Part shown: positions 10,801-19,349 of the stretch, piece after piece
Layout: each line of letters starts with the position of its first letter
Numbering within the stretch: position 1 is the stretch's first letter
Assembly: GCF_014174405.1 (NCBI RefSeq)
Contig: NZ_JACEGA010000001.1
Location: forward strand, 2,823,501-2,887,500
DNA length: 64,000 bases
Direction: 5' to 3'
From: Variimorphobacter saccharofermentans
GTDB lineage: Bacteria > Bacillota > Clostridia > Lachnospirales > Lachnospiraceae
Notes under the pieces: model-generated
Databases searched by the model: none
What the model saw: only the letters and a program-made list of their open reading frames with translations
What the model was told of the DNA's origin: nothing
Made by a program: the position numbers and the translations under genes

Positions 10801-11836
10801 CCAGGAAATATCCTGTGGTCATAGGTATTCCGGTATCTACCATTGGATTTCCATTGGTGTCCTTAACCTTAATTGCTTTTACTCGTCCCGTTACGATATA
10901 TTCATTATAAAATCTGCTTGGCTCCATTAATTGCATAACCATGTAGAGCTTTGCTGCGTTAGTGGTATAACCGGTGGCACTGATGCTACCCACCTTCGTT
11001 CCATTGCTGTAATACTTCACAGGTTCGATACTGCTTCCATAGCTTGTATCGGTTGAAAAGGTAGTTACATCAAAGATAATCGGAGCAGGATCGTCACTCA
11101 TAACTGCCTTTTCCAGAAGCCTTACTGTTGTTTCCCAGGTTAGATCATTGGAATAGAAATTCTTTGGCTCATCCTCAATTTTTTTATCTGGATGATAGGT
11201 TTCCCATATCCCAACAAAGCTATCTCCATAATGTGTCTTGGGATTCAGGTATAATAAATCCGCCCTATCAATTAATCTGTAGTTCTCCGGATGATTCAAT
11301 TCATCCGGCGTTATAGTTATTACTTCGATTTCATAATTCTTTATTTGATCCTCCGGAACTCCCAGAGCATACTTTAAAAAGCTATTCTTACTGGTGAAAT
11401 AATTCCGATAACGCACATACAATCCGGTTCCGGAATTATATTGCCATTCTCCCGGTCCATTTCCAATCACATCACCCTCTCCCAGGGACTCGGTATATTC
11501 TTCCTTCCATTCACAGGTCATTCCCTGTGTGGATGCCAGTGTTCCACCAGCAAAGGTATCAAAAGCAGCCTTCTCCAGGGGGATGGGTTCACATCCTTCT
11601 ATCATATACCCAATTTCAGCATAGCCTTCATATGGGACAATTTCCAGTATGACAAAGGGATTTGTTATACTTCCCTTTTTCCCTTCCTCGGGAAAATCAG
11701 GAATTGTGGTATCGGATCCAAAATAGGAAGCAGCCTTTACATGGTTTTCATTCTCCCTTTGTCCTAGAAACCCTGTTGTTCCTACTATGAGAACAACCAA
11801 TAAAATGCCCAGGATACCGTATAATACCTTTTTCAT
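7832..11836 (-). CDS. DUF5057-type secreted/anchored giant protein of the pilus cluster
   Basis: 1,334 residues from the ATG at 11836, which has AGGAGG five bases upstream. An earlier in-frame ATG at 11872 overlaps the upstream gene and lacks this site. An N-terminal signal or anchor (KKVLYGILGILLVVLIVG) is followed by an extracytoplasmic protein. The N-terminal part has FVILEIVPYEGYAEIGYMIEG, which I associate with DUF5057. A repeated scheme of LEIEPCNDF, LHVGDRI and ILILGFADIYKD segments hints at Rossmann-like or ThuA-like modules that examine a gap or threshold (VLFTHDTTSF). A beta-rich C-terminal part follows. It is the last gene of the pilus operon, 16 bases after a PilW-like pilin, so it is probably a pilus-associated surface or adhesin protein. 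No catalytic site is recognised. Confidence 0.75.
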   Translation of the reverse strand: MKKVLYGILGILLVVLIVGTTGFLGQRENENHVKAASYFGSDTTIPDFPEEGKKGSITNPFVILEIVPYEGYAEIGYMIEGCEPIPLEKAAFDTFAGGTLASTQGMTCEWKEEYTESLGEGDVIGNGPGEWQYNSGTGLYVRYRNYFTSKNSFLKYALGVPEDQIKNYEIEVITITPDELNHPENYRLIDRADLLYLNPKTHYGDSFVGIWETYHPDKKIEDEPKNFYSNDLTWETTVRLLEKAVMSDDPAPIIFDVTTFSTDTSYGSSIEPVKYYSNGTKVGSISATGYTTNAAKLYMVMQLMEPSRFYNEYIVTGRVKAIKVKDTNGNPMVDTGIPMTTGYFLELAEDKNKEYYTRKTADDAAVWNIHTLLPYHLFENYTSLNGTKAMEELGYRFFTYDGDKTHKSIRHGFYAYNGDNSITQIILEHNINENFYNTEAFDFYQEDRGGVRPTSLTPAEAIYYLLFGRKVPVYHQSKLHVLEIEPCNDFIWDGTEEYWNPKKSPDEDSYNGSAYARQYFASFFPHYTGQVKITTMTSREFVGKVEDLRSTYDMILFGLKDGAMRKNSGGKTIYNDSSLNGKIYLHVGDRIKASKELRGVFGNGDTEDYYRFAGNDITAVKKKELIEFMEAGYPVVLAKGFLSGAGALNTMKIDSNSIIYSLAGIASPCLFYEDNLNVKQLEQVLTTPKCRIVFGKTDGSVMEENCYPIVYRDKTKYSGLTDDKIYVNGSDSSYRTLRYRFYIEDHSDTNKTYRVNLYIDMNADGKYEPLMENVGGLILLDEDGYAVAENNLKAGVNYTLYHNLEESFYGIIPWKLEIIDQSNTDNRDSMINYCALKGAEASKIHINVLQIMADSGNNLNLAEHSLFQKYTENLNDYILHMKSITISDYEALCGNGTYRYILEDRNEISNNIKNAYGSYEWEDYDHDGLFNVDILILGFADIYKDIANENALRNLEEYIDKGNTVLFTHDTTSFCNLPSGIYSSTDYPHWGYQINKRFRETLGMDRFGVTSYGNEEQRIAAGKDYTTDGYIQGYSDTMLNRMSLPGQYFSNPNFPTDRNIDDQYVTRVNNGQLTLYPYEIDRRFQVAVTHSQYYQLDLECDDIVVWYCLSDNIKDASGKGAGIYSSTPNDARNNYYIYSKGNIIYSGMGHSAISENPGNSSAVMEMKLFINTLLAAYSAAAKNLEIEVTNSNKSMDADGNYYVYVDYDIYNTEQSFGKELTGMGTCQKLKFSVKDYNIFYNKKLTVEYFTVDPINGALSKQGYDTRRLDTNATVAKLDSEVEYYIEVPLDNLNYENKGKTTLIRVTLTYGKDSSKTIISDRRVTLVRRGLFDLE

Positions 11837-11852
11837 TGCAGCCTCCTTTAGG

Positions 11853-12380
11853 TTATGGACTAACCAGTTCATTTCGAAATTTTACATTTCTTGCAACATT
11901 GAATTCTTTTGAGTTATTCTGAAATGTGACTGTTAAGGTGATCTTTTTTTGATTCAACAATTCTTCTTTGCTATCAGGATATAAGCTGACATCCGACACA
12001 TACTTACCCATAAGATTTTCATCCTCTGCATAGGCAATGGAAGCAAGGCTTGTAACTGATCCCGTACTCAGGTTCGGTATGTAATACAGCTGGCTGTTTA
12101 ATTTATCCAGGAATACCACATCACAGACAGTGGAATGATAGATTACCAATGCCTTGGTATTGGCATCGATATTCTGACATTCCACCCAGTTCGCTTCCAA
12201 CATCATATCAAACAGTTGATTCATCACAGTTTGTGATTCCATCTGTAGATCCGTTTCTTCACTTGCATAGGAATAGCTCCGAGAATTTGTTACCAAGAAT
12301 GATATGACAATGGTTACAACTATCGTTGTAACAAACATACCAACGACTAATTCGATTAAAGTATATCCCTTATTATTCAT
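11853..12380 (-). CDS. Type IV prepilin-like minor subunit (PilW-like)
   Basis: 175 residues. The short leader MNNKG precedes YTLIELVVGMFVTTIVVTIV, giving the prepilin-peptidase site G/Y, Glu5 and the N-terminal hydrophobic helix. The rest is a small extracytoplasmic domain (VTNSRSYSYASEETDLQMES) of the PilW/PulJ kind. It would be processed by a prepilin peptidase and inserted at the pilus tip or base. The site AAAGGGG lies seven bases before the ATG. It sits between another pseudopilin and the DUF5057 gene. Confidence 0.85.
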   Translation of the reverse strand: MNNKGYTLIELVVGMFVTTIVVTIVISFLVTNSRSYSYASEETDLQMESQTVMNQLFDMMLEANWVECQNIDANTKALVIYHSTVCDVVFLDKLNSQLYYIPNLSTGSVTSLASIAYAEDENLMGKYVSDVSLYPDSKEELLNQKKITLTVTFQNNSKEFNVARNVKFRNELVSP

Positions 12381-12437
12381 AAACGATCCCCTTTGAGTTT
12401 CTCTTCACTTACAATATACTTTTTAACCTATAGAGGA

Positions 12438-12962
12438 TTATTCCTCGATATAGTGTTTTCCAGTTTTTGTTACCATAAATATGGTTGTTGTATTGCTCCT
12501 GGAAGAAATGATAATTTGCTTCCAGGTAGTTCGAAATGCTCCACTATCAGGCTTCATACTGATTAATAGACAAGGATTATCCCGATTGATTGTAAAGATA
12601 TTCGTTCCGTCTAACCGATCCGAATATTGTATCGTAATATTACTATCCGCTATCAGATTTGAAGTAATGGTATCTGCATCCGTTCTCCATGTACTCTCTG
12701 TCAACTCACCAGAGGAAGTTACCATATTCAGATAATAATTCTTTTCTAAATCATTCCATTCAATTACTACATAATGGTATTTCATTCCCTTGCTAAGGGT
12801 TTGCAATCTTAGTTTATTAAGAATAACATCAATTTCCTTTGCACATTTTTTTGTATCTGCAAACACTAGCAAATTCAAACTAATAAATGCTCCCCCGATT
12901 AAAATGGAAGAGATTGCAATGACAATAATAACTTCAATCAGAGAAAAGCCTCGATCATTCAT
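12438..12962 (-). CDS. Type IV prepilin-like minor subunit (GspH/FimT-like)
   Basis: 174 residues. Leader MNDRG then FSLIEVIIVIAISSILIGG, with the cleavage site G/F and Glu5. The globular part is beta-rich with ITIQYSDRLDGTNIFTI, as in GspH/FimT minor pilins. GGAAGG lies eight bases before the ATG. It follows the PilX-like gene by 14 bases and precedes the PilW-like gene, matching the usual fimT-pilV-pilW-pilX grouping though in another order. Confidence 0.85.
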   Translation of the reverse strand: MNDRGFSLIEVIIVIAISSILIGGAFISLNLLVFADTKKCAKEIDVILNKLRLQTLSKGMKYHYVVIEWNDLEKNYYLNMVTSSGELTESTWRTDADTITSNLIADSNITIQYSDRLDGTNIFTINRDNPCLLISMKPDSGAFRTTWKQIIISSRSNTTTIFMVTKTGKHYIEE

Positions 12963-12976
12963 TCTTCATTCCTTCC

Positions 12977-15094
12977 TTAATTCTTTTTCCAGTTTTCATA
13001 GTGAATCAAGTTCGATACATTGATATAGCCCTTGTCCGACGTGGAGGTAAAGGCACGAAAATACCTAGCTACATCAGCGTCCTGAGATAATATTCGGCTT
13101 ACCAGATCGGATGCCGCTGTGATTTGGGCTGCACTCAAATCAATGGTTTTGTTCGATATAATTAAGCCAGTAAAATTCCGTTCAACGCTAACATCTCCGG
13201 TTGCTATAATAATTCCCTTCTTTCCGGATTGATCATAATGATATGTTCCACCTGCCTCATTATCGATAATGATTACATAATAATGATCTGTTCCAATGAG
13301 AGCTTCCTTTTCCAATACAATCCCACCAGGGTTTCCCATGGCATCTGCTCTGATTTTATCGACATCCAGAATATTTTCAAAGACAATATCCTCGGATAAA
13401 TCTCCTATTCCTTTTTGATGTTTTGTCAAGGTAGCAGTTAGATGCTGATACTCATTCCGATAGTGGTTCGTAAAGGTGGCATTAATTCCCCTTATCAGCT
13501 TCAGCTCCGAATCATAAAGCATCAAATTACCGGCTGTTATATAGGCTCCCGGTGTATTATTGATTATTATCCCTTCCACAGGAAATCCGTTATATATTCG
13601 TTCCGGATAACATAGCATATAATTTTTATAGTATGTAGTCGCCAATTCCTTGGATTTAAAATTCAAATAATAATAAACCACATTGTCGTTGGATCCAAAT
13701 TTATAAAAGGCCTTTTTTACTGGTTGAAGTTCATTTAAATAATACATTAGACGGCACTCGTCCGCAGAAAGAGCTGAGGTATGAAACACTTCAGCATCAT
13801 GGGGAATCGACACCAAAGTATCTGTATTGGTTATGGTATCGTAATAAGCTACATATTCGTCCCAAGTCACCGGATTATGCCCAATGGCAATATATTCGCT
13901 GGGAAGAAGATACACATTCTGACAGCCCTTTAATACCAGAGATTCCCCAGTCGGAATATTGCAATTAGAGTTCGTCCCTGCACCATAACGATCATCTGTA
14001 TCATAGTTAACTGCACCTGAACCGTCATCCAGTGAGATACTGGCTCTCCCTGCCAGGTATAACTTGTTTAATCCGGATAGATCCAGTTTTGCATGAATCG
14101 CATTAATTATGATTGCACTATTTGCCTCAGAGGTCATTCCGTCACTATAGCCATAATACTCTCCTTCCATGGTTACCTTGCTTCTCTTTGCCTCTAATGC
14201 CAAATCATCCATAATATAGCATTTACCCGTTACCTTGAAGATCGTATCTCCTGACATATCCACAGCCTTATTGGTCTGAGTGGTAACCAGATTCGATGCC
14301 CATACCTCAGTATCGGATCCCTGTATTATCAAGCTCCCTCGATCCCTTACAATGATATCCCCTTTTGTAATGATACTGCTTCCAGATATGAAAAGACTTT
14401 TCCCGTTACCAGTCTGTATTCCTTTACTACCAGCATATAGATTGCCCTGTATGGTATGATCCGTGAATTTTGCCACAAGGGCTTGATCTGCAATCAGTGC
14501 ATAATCCTGATAGGGTGCCAGGGAGGATATTTCTTCCTGTTCTTCTGGAAAGTTTATTCGAATATCCGTAGTAATCGAGGTGGAATAACCCTCCGTTATG
14601 CAGACAACCCGTAATCCCTTTATCGTAATATATTTATTGGATGAAGCAGTATCAAGAATCGCAGTTCCCTGTACCTGTGCTCCATCAGCAGTCGGATTTA
14701 ATTTCTTCGTTTCTTTTAGATAACTGTTTAACTTGAGCAGAGAGATTTCTCCGGTAACGGGACTCACAGCCAGGCTCACCTTCATCTCTTCAATAAAACG
14801 ATTATGAAATAAACTTTTACGCATTGCCGGATTCTTCTTTGAATATTGCAGCATCACACTTTGATAAGCTTCAGATAATGCTTTTGATACATCTTCAACC
14901 AGTCCTACTCTAATCTCATCCAGTGCTGCCTCCGCTGTATAAAAGTTGTATTTGGACTTCCGGTCCACTGTCTTCATTTCCATATTGATCAGAACAGAAC
15001 GAACAATGATCGATCCCAGTACCATAACAAAAGCGAAGGCAATCACAACCATAATCAAAGAAGCCCCACGATTATTCAGTTTATGAGCTTTCAT
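12977..15094 (-). CDS. PilX/GspK-like large minor pilus subunit
   Basis: 705 residues, much longer than classical PilX (about 200). The N-terminus MKAHKLNNRG/ASLIMVVIAFAFVMV looks like a prepilin leader and helix, but position 5 after the Gly is Met rather than Glu, as in tip-type GspK subunits. The large remainder is beta-helix-like, with repeated short turns (TIKGLRVV, TIQGNLYAGSKGI, SLIIQGSDTEVW) resembling polymer-forming cytoskeletal or adhesin folds. It may cap the pilus. Its start overlaps the upstream gene's stop by four bases. Confidence 0.75.
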   Translation of the reverse strand: MKAHKLNNRGASLIMVVIAFAFVMVLGSIIVRSVLINMEMKTVDRKSKYNFYTAEAALDEIRVGLVEDVSKALSEAYQSVMLQYSKKNPAMRKSLFHNRFIEEMKVSLAVSPVTGEISLLKLNSYLKETKKLNPTADGAQVQGTAILDTASSNKYITIKGLRVVCITEGYSTSITTDIRINFPEEQEEISSLAPYQDYALIADQALVAKFTDHTIQGNLYAGSKGIQTGNGKSLFISGSSIITKGDIIVRDRGSLIIQGSDTEVWASNLVTTQTNKAVDMSGDTIFKVTGKCYIMDDLALEAKRSKVTMEGEYYGYSDGMTSEANSAIIINAIHAKLDLSGLNKLYLAGRASISLDDGSGAVNYDTDDRYGAGTNSNCNIPTGESLVLKGCQNVYLLPSEYIAIGHNPVTWDEYVAYYDTITNTDTLVSIPHDAEVFHTSALSADECRLMYYLNELQPVKKAFYKFGSNDNVVYYYLNFKSKELATTYYKNYMLCYPERIYNGFPVEGIIINNTPGAYITAGNLMLYDSELKLIRGINATFTNHYRNEYQHLTATLTKHQKGIGDLSEDIVFENILDVDKIRADAMGNPGGIVLEKEALIGTDHYYVIIIDNEAGGTYHYDQSGKKGIIIATGDVSVERNFTGLIISNKTIDLSAAQITAASDLVSRILSQDADVARYFRAFTSTSDKGYINVSNLIHYENWKKN

Positions 15095-16428
15095 TCTTCA
15101 TTCTCCTTTGTCAAGTGGAAGGAAGCATAGCAATTTGAAAAATCTCCTATAGATATCGCTCCTGCTTCAAATATCTCCACTTTCATGCGGTAAATCCGGT
15201 CCTTAGGACTCTGTCTAGATATCATATGATAATCCGTAATACAGGATAGAGATGCCGTATCCAGTTCACCGGTTGATAAATTGGTATATAGGGAGGTTAT
15301 AGCCATGTTTTGCTCATCCTTACGAATGGACAGATTGGCACTGCCTGTCCCTGACTGCTTTACTAACACAAGCTTTGTATTGGTACCATTATTTCTTATA
15401 TTTAAAATATCCTTAAGGACTAATCCGGATGGTGTATAAAAGATATAGATCAGGCAGTCATGATCTCCTCCATTGGAAATGCTATAGGTTTCTTCATATA
15501 ATTCATAAGTCACCTTTTCCTCACTTCCATCATGGTTCACATCCAGATGACAGGTGTATTCTATCTTACAGGTAATCATAACAGAGGTGCTTCCACTTAG
15601 CCTCTGTACGGAAATCTGTATATCTTTTTGAATTGCTTCCTTTATCTGCTCCAATGAATATTTGGCTACTGGCACTGGCGATGGCAAGCCCAATGATAAA
15701 AGACTTTCCAGGTAAGCCTGATAGGCTTCCTGTAGATTCACAAAGTATTCAATTGCCTGCTGATCTGTGGATCTGGAGTTATCATAAACTGCACTTTCTG
15801 TATCATCCGACCAGGTGGTTGTAAACCCTTCCAGATCCAGTACTGTAACTCCCTTCTGATGAAGCTCTGTTAATTGCGGCATATTATAATTATTCATTGT
15901 ATCCGGATATTTCATGCTGTCTCGGTAGGGTGTGGCATCTATTGTAATGAAAGCGTCAAATTCTTTATCGCCCTCTGAGATACCCTCAATTCCCAGGTAA
16001 TAGGTGCTTCTACCAATCGGAGGTGCATATCGGTATACCGATGGCATACCACTGATAATAATACTGCTTTGACCATCTCCCGGAATTGTTCTGACGTAGG
16101 CTCCGCCTGTATTGATATATTCCCCATACCCACCATCTGCGAAGGCTTTCATCTGATAAGCATCTGGATATCCGATTAAGTTGTTTTGAATCAATGAGAA
16201 TTCCTTAACACCATTAAACTGCATCAGAATATCCTCATTGCTGCTATTCTTTATGGCTTCAATCAGATTTTGCCCCAGATTAGTAGCCTTCTGACGAATT
16301 CTCGATTGTGTATTAACCTTTGCTGCAGAAATATAACAGTTCAAAGCAGGCAGCATCAGCAAAGCAAGAATAACGATACTTACTATTACCTCTATCAGGG
16401 AAAACCCTGCATTTTTTTCTTTCCTCAA
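15091..16428 (-). CDS. Type IV prepilin-like minor subunit (PilV-like)
   Basis: 445 residues if the TTG at 16428 is the start. That codon has GGAGG five bases upstream and gives a compact leader of eight residues (MRKEKNAG) before FSLIEVIVSIVILALLML. Upstream ATGs at 16464 and 16440 have poorer sites and would give odd leaders. Glu5 is present. The globular part is unusually long, contains LNIRNNGTNTKLVLVKQSG and has no recognised domain. The gene lies in the minor pilin block and is coupled to the PilX-like gene. Confidence 0.8.
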   Translation of the reverse strand: MRKEKNAGFSLIEVIVSIVILALLMLPALNCYISAAKVNTQSRIRQKATNLGQNLIEAIKNSSNEDILMQFNGVKEFSLIQNNLIGYPDAYQMKAFADGGYGEYINTGGAYVRTIPGDGQSSIIISGMPSVYRYAPPIGRSTYYLGIEGISEGDKEFDAFITIDATPYRDSMKYPDTMNNYNMPQLTELHQKGVTVLDLEGFTTTWSDDTESAVYDNSRSTDQQAIEYFVNLQEAYQAYLESLLSLGLPSPVPVAKYSLEQIKEAIQKDIQISVQRLSGSTSVMITCKIEYTCHLDVNHDGSEEKVTYELYEETYSISNGGDHDCLIYIFYTPSGLVLKDILNIRNNGTNTKLVLVKQSGTGSANLSIRKDEQNMAITSLYTNLSTGELDTASLSCITDYHMISRQSPKDRIYRMKVEIFEAGAISIGDFSNCYASFHLTKENEE

Positions 16429-16483
16429 TCCTACCTCCATTTGTCTGCCTAAGTTGCAGGCCATACTATCCTAAGATCTCATA

Positions 16484-17263
16484 TCAGTTTTTCATACTTG
16501 CAGGCATTTCTATGGTATCAAATATATTCTCCGTACCGATATTCACTCCTGCAATCTCCGTCTCCTCAATCTCTTTCTGAAAGCCCAGTAAATGAAACAT
16601 ATTAATCTTCATAGTTCCATTCAGATTTCCGGTCTGAAGGTCATAGGCCAGATCAATCTCTCTTATATTCTTGCGTTCCTCATGCTTATTAATAAAATCA
16701 ATACATTTTTTTAATCCCTCATAGTTCACCTTAAAATCTATGGACACGATGGAATTATAACCGATAATGGTATTCTCATTGGCCAAGGACTCGGAGACAT
16801 TATCCAGCGAAGCTGATTGTTCACCTGCTACTAGATTCATCTGCTCTGTCTCAGCGTCAATCGTTTCCTCATTGACATTCTCCTGACCCCTAGTATCCTT
16901 ATAAATAAATTCTGGATTTGAAAATCCTATTACACTGATATCAATACCGCTTTCCTGCTCTAAATTCTTTATGAACAGAATCGTTTTATCATAACTTGCT
17001 CCTGTTCCAAAACGATCCGCTATTGTATTTATCTCGTTTCTCATTGTCTCATTCATCACCTTAGTTTCCTCTAGCTTTGCTTTTTTTGATAACAGCTCGG
17101 ACTCTATTGCTTCTAGTCTCCCTATCTCTTCCTGTATCTCACTAGTTTGTTCTTCATTTTTTAAATAGATAAAACGATAGGAAGCAAATACAAGTAACAT
17201 GGCCCCTAATAGCATAAGCAGTCGAATATCCCGATTTGATATTTTTATTTTGGATATACTCAT
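16484..17263 (-). CDS. pilO: Type IV pilus assembly protein PilO-like
   Basis: 259 residues: a short cytoplasmic start, one membrane helix (LLMLLGAMLLVFASYRFIYL, about 15-35), a coiled coil (about 36-85, EEIGRLEAIESELLSKKAKL) and a periplasm-side ferredoxin-like domain with YDKTILFIKNLEQESGIDI. This is the PilO layout. PilO pairs with PilN to link the inner platform to the pilus machine. The start overlaps the stop of the fused PilM-PilN gene by four bases. Confidence 0.85.
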   Translation of the reverse strand: MSISKIKISNRDIRLLMLLGAMLLVFASYRFIYLKNEEQTSEIQEEIGRLEAIESELLSKKAKLEETKVMNETMRNEINTIADRFGTGASYDKTILFIKNLEQESGIDISVIGFSNPEFIYKDTRGQENVNEETIDAETEQMNLVAGEQSASLDNVSESLANENTIIGYNSIVSIDFKVNYEGLKKCIDFINKHEERKNIREIDLAYDLQTGNLNGTMKINMFHLLGFQKEIEETEIAGVNIGTENIFDTIEMPASMKN

Positions 17264-18720
17264 TTATTTTCCCCCTCCCTTTCCGGAGAAGTGTATCTTG
17301 CGGTTATTATGTAATCCAAGGTCACCGTGCCTACTTCATCTGTTTTCATGGTGATTTGCTCCGTCCTTACATCCGTAATCAATGGAATGGTGTTTAATTG
17401 TAGAAATGTCATGGCTGCCGTATCAATATTATCCATAGACACGTCGATTAACACATCCTGGTCATTACTACGAAATGAATGGATGGTTACTTGAGTGGGT
17501 AATTTTTTTTCCAACTCATCAATGAGAGTATTTAATTCCTCCGTCCTGCTATAACAGTTTTCCTCAATTGCTGATATTTCATTTTGAAGCTTCTTTAGCT
17601 TTTCATTTTCTTCATAATACGCTTTTACATATTCCATTCCAGCAATGGATTTCTCAAGTCGCCTCTTTTCTGCTCTCGCCTGAGTAATATTCACGGTCGA
17701 TAGAGTAATTAGTGTCAGGGAAACCGCTACTGCAAAGGCTCCAATTATTATTAGCTCCTTGTGCATGCTTCGCTTTGTTTCCAGTTCCATATATTTCTTC
17801 GGTACCAGACCCAGGGGAGCAAATGCAGCACCTATGCATTCAAGATAATCACTTTGTATCGATTTATCTGTCAGCGTATCCTGATAGAAATTCACACATC
17901 GTAATGTATTGATAAACTTAATATCTATGTTAATCTCTTTTCGAAATAAATCTTCTATTCCTGTTTTCTTAGCTCCGCTCCCAGCCAGATAAATCGATTC
18001 AAAATGTCGATCCTCCTCCTTCGCAGAATAATATTCCATTACGCGAATCAGGTTGCTGATCAGGTATTGAAGCGACTGTGCTTCATCACTTCCTGTACCA
18101 TAGGCAATTGTACGATGGAGCTTCACAATTCCGTTATTTAATATGTATACATAGGTATTCTTTTCATTGATCTGTACATACAGGTTGGTACCCTTTGTAT
18201 GAATCTGTCTCTGTATTACCTGAAGGATACTATTGCTAAGATAATCCACAGAAACAATGTTAAGCTTTAGTATTTTCGCTATCTCATAGTAGGGATGAAA
18301 CAGATTATTATGAACTGCGATAACCAGCAAACGATACTGTTTGTTCTGCATTTTTTCCAGAACAATATAGGATATGACATAATCCGATACGTTAACAGGA
18401 AAATAGTCAGAGGCTCCAGCATTTACGTAATCTTGAATGTCCTTTTGCTTCATCATTGGTATAACAATCTCATGACTGGCAATTCTGGAAGAGGAAATTG
18501 TGAAAATCACATCCGTCACGTTAATATTGGTTACCTTCAGCATCTCCTTCAATGCCTGTGCCATTCTATCCTTATTCAGAATAAATCCATCCTCCATACA
18601 GGCATAAGGTGTATCAAAGGCTTGTGTATAGTAGACCTTTGGATGCTTCCTCTGATAATCCATTACACATAATTTTGTTTTCAGTTCCCCAATTTCAATA
18701 CTCAATACCCTTTTTCCCAT
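17260..18720 (-). CDS. PilM-PilN fusion, pilus alignment complex
   Basis: 486 residues from the ATG at 18720, which has GGAGG five bases before it; the earlier codon at 18738 does not. Residues 1-325 form a PilM-like actin/FtsA fold (VLSIEIGELKTKLCVMD, VTDVIFTISSSRI, YVQINEKNTYVYIL, YLAGSGAKKTGIEDLF). A membrane helix follows at about 330-350, then a coiled coil and the PilN domain (LPTQVTIHSFRSNDQDVLID). In most bacteria PilM and PilN are separate and PilM binds the PilN cytoplasmic tail. Here they are one chain. The stop overlaps the start of pilO. Confidence 0.85.
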   Translation of the reverse strand: MGKRVLSIEIGELKTKLCVMDYQRKHPKVYYTQAFDTPYACMEDGFILNKDRMAQALKEMLKVTNINVTDVIFTISSSRIASHEIVIPMMKQKDIQDYVNAGASDYFPVNVSDYVISYIVLEKMQNKQYRLLVIAVHNNLFHPYYEIAKILKLNIVSVDYLSNSILQVIQRQIHTKGTNLYVQINEKNTYVYILNNGIVKLHRTIAYGTGSDEAQSLQYLISNLIRVMEYYSAKEEDRHFESIYLAGSGAKKTGIEDLFRKEINIDIKFINTLRCVNFYQDTLTDKSIQSDYLECIGAAFAPLGLVPKKYMELETKRSMHKELIIIGAFAVAVSLTLITLSTVNITQARAEKRRLEKSIAGMEYVKAYYEENEKLKKLQNEISAIEENCYSRTEELNTLIDELEKKLPTQVTIHSFRSNDQDVLIDVSMDNIDTAAMTFLQLNTIPLITDVRTEQITMKTDEVGTVTLDYIITARYTSPEREGENK

Positions 18721-18841
18721 TGGCGCCTCCCTCATCATACCAACGCTTCTATTTGTAATGTAATCCCACCTCCTTAGAGAAACATATCACCCGTTGAAAG
18801 AAATTATATGTTTGATAAAGAGGTGGGATTTAACGAAAGGA

Positions 18842-19282
18842 TTAATTTGTTACCGGGCCAATATCAGTTGTTCCTGCAGCTGAACCTATGTAAACTGATA
18901 ATTTCCCTGTTGATTCCTCATAATCAACATAGAGGGTCCCCGCTTTACCCTTTTTCGACTTGGCTTTTGCTTTGATATCTGCTACCGTATCCATATCACT
19001 GTCTAACAGTTTTTTGGCATTTTCCAGCGGCTTGCCTGCACCAATGACATCATCCAAAGGCTTATCATCAATGGTAGACGGTGCACTATCCTTTTCTGCA
19101 ATCGCCGTCTGAACCGCAGTAAATACCGTATGTACAATCTGTATGTCCTTCGCCTCTCTGGATGCCTCCACATACTTGAATACCTGCGGTGCTATGGTTC
19201 CAACCAGTATGGCCATAATCGCCATTACAATAATCAGTTCCACCAGTGAAAAACCTTTGTTGTTCTCCTTCCAGTCCTTCAT
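18842..19282 (-). CDS. pilA: Major type IV pilin
   Basis: 146 residues from the ATG at 19282. Upstream GGAGAAGG suits this codon (nine bases), although ATGs six and nine bases further upstream are possible. Leader MKDWKENNKG then FSLVELIIVMAIMAILVGTI, with cleavage after Gly and Glu5. The mature protein is short (about 136 residues) with a VDYEESTGKLSVYIG beta end, as in gram-positive major pilins. It is placed between pilC and pilM-N, with 121 bases before pilM-N. Confidence 0.9.
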   Translation of the reverse strand: MKDWKENNKGFSLVELIIVMAIMAILVGTIAPQVFKYVEASREAKDIQIVHTVFTAVQTAIAEKDSAPSTIDDKPLDDVIGAGKPLENAKKLLDSDMDTVADIKAKAKSKKGKAGTLYVDYEESTGKLSVYIGSAAGTTDIGPVTN

Positions 19283-19349
19283 TCTCATCATCCTTCTCCC
19301 TTCATTTATGATTTGATAAAACTTTGCTCTCATTAATAGAACAAAGCCC

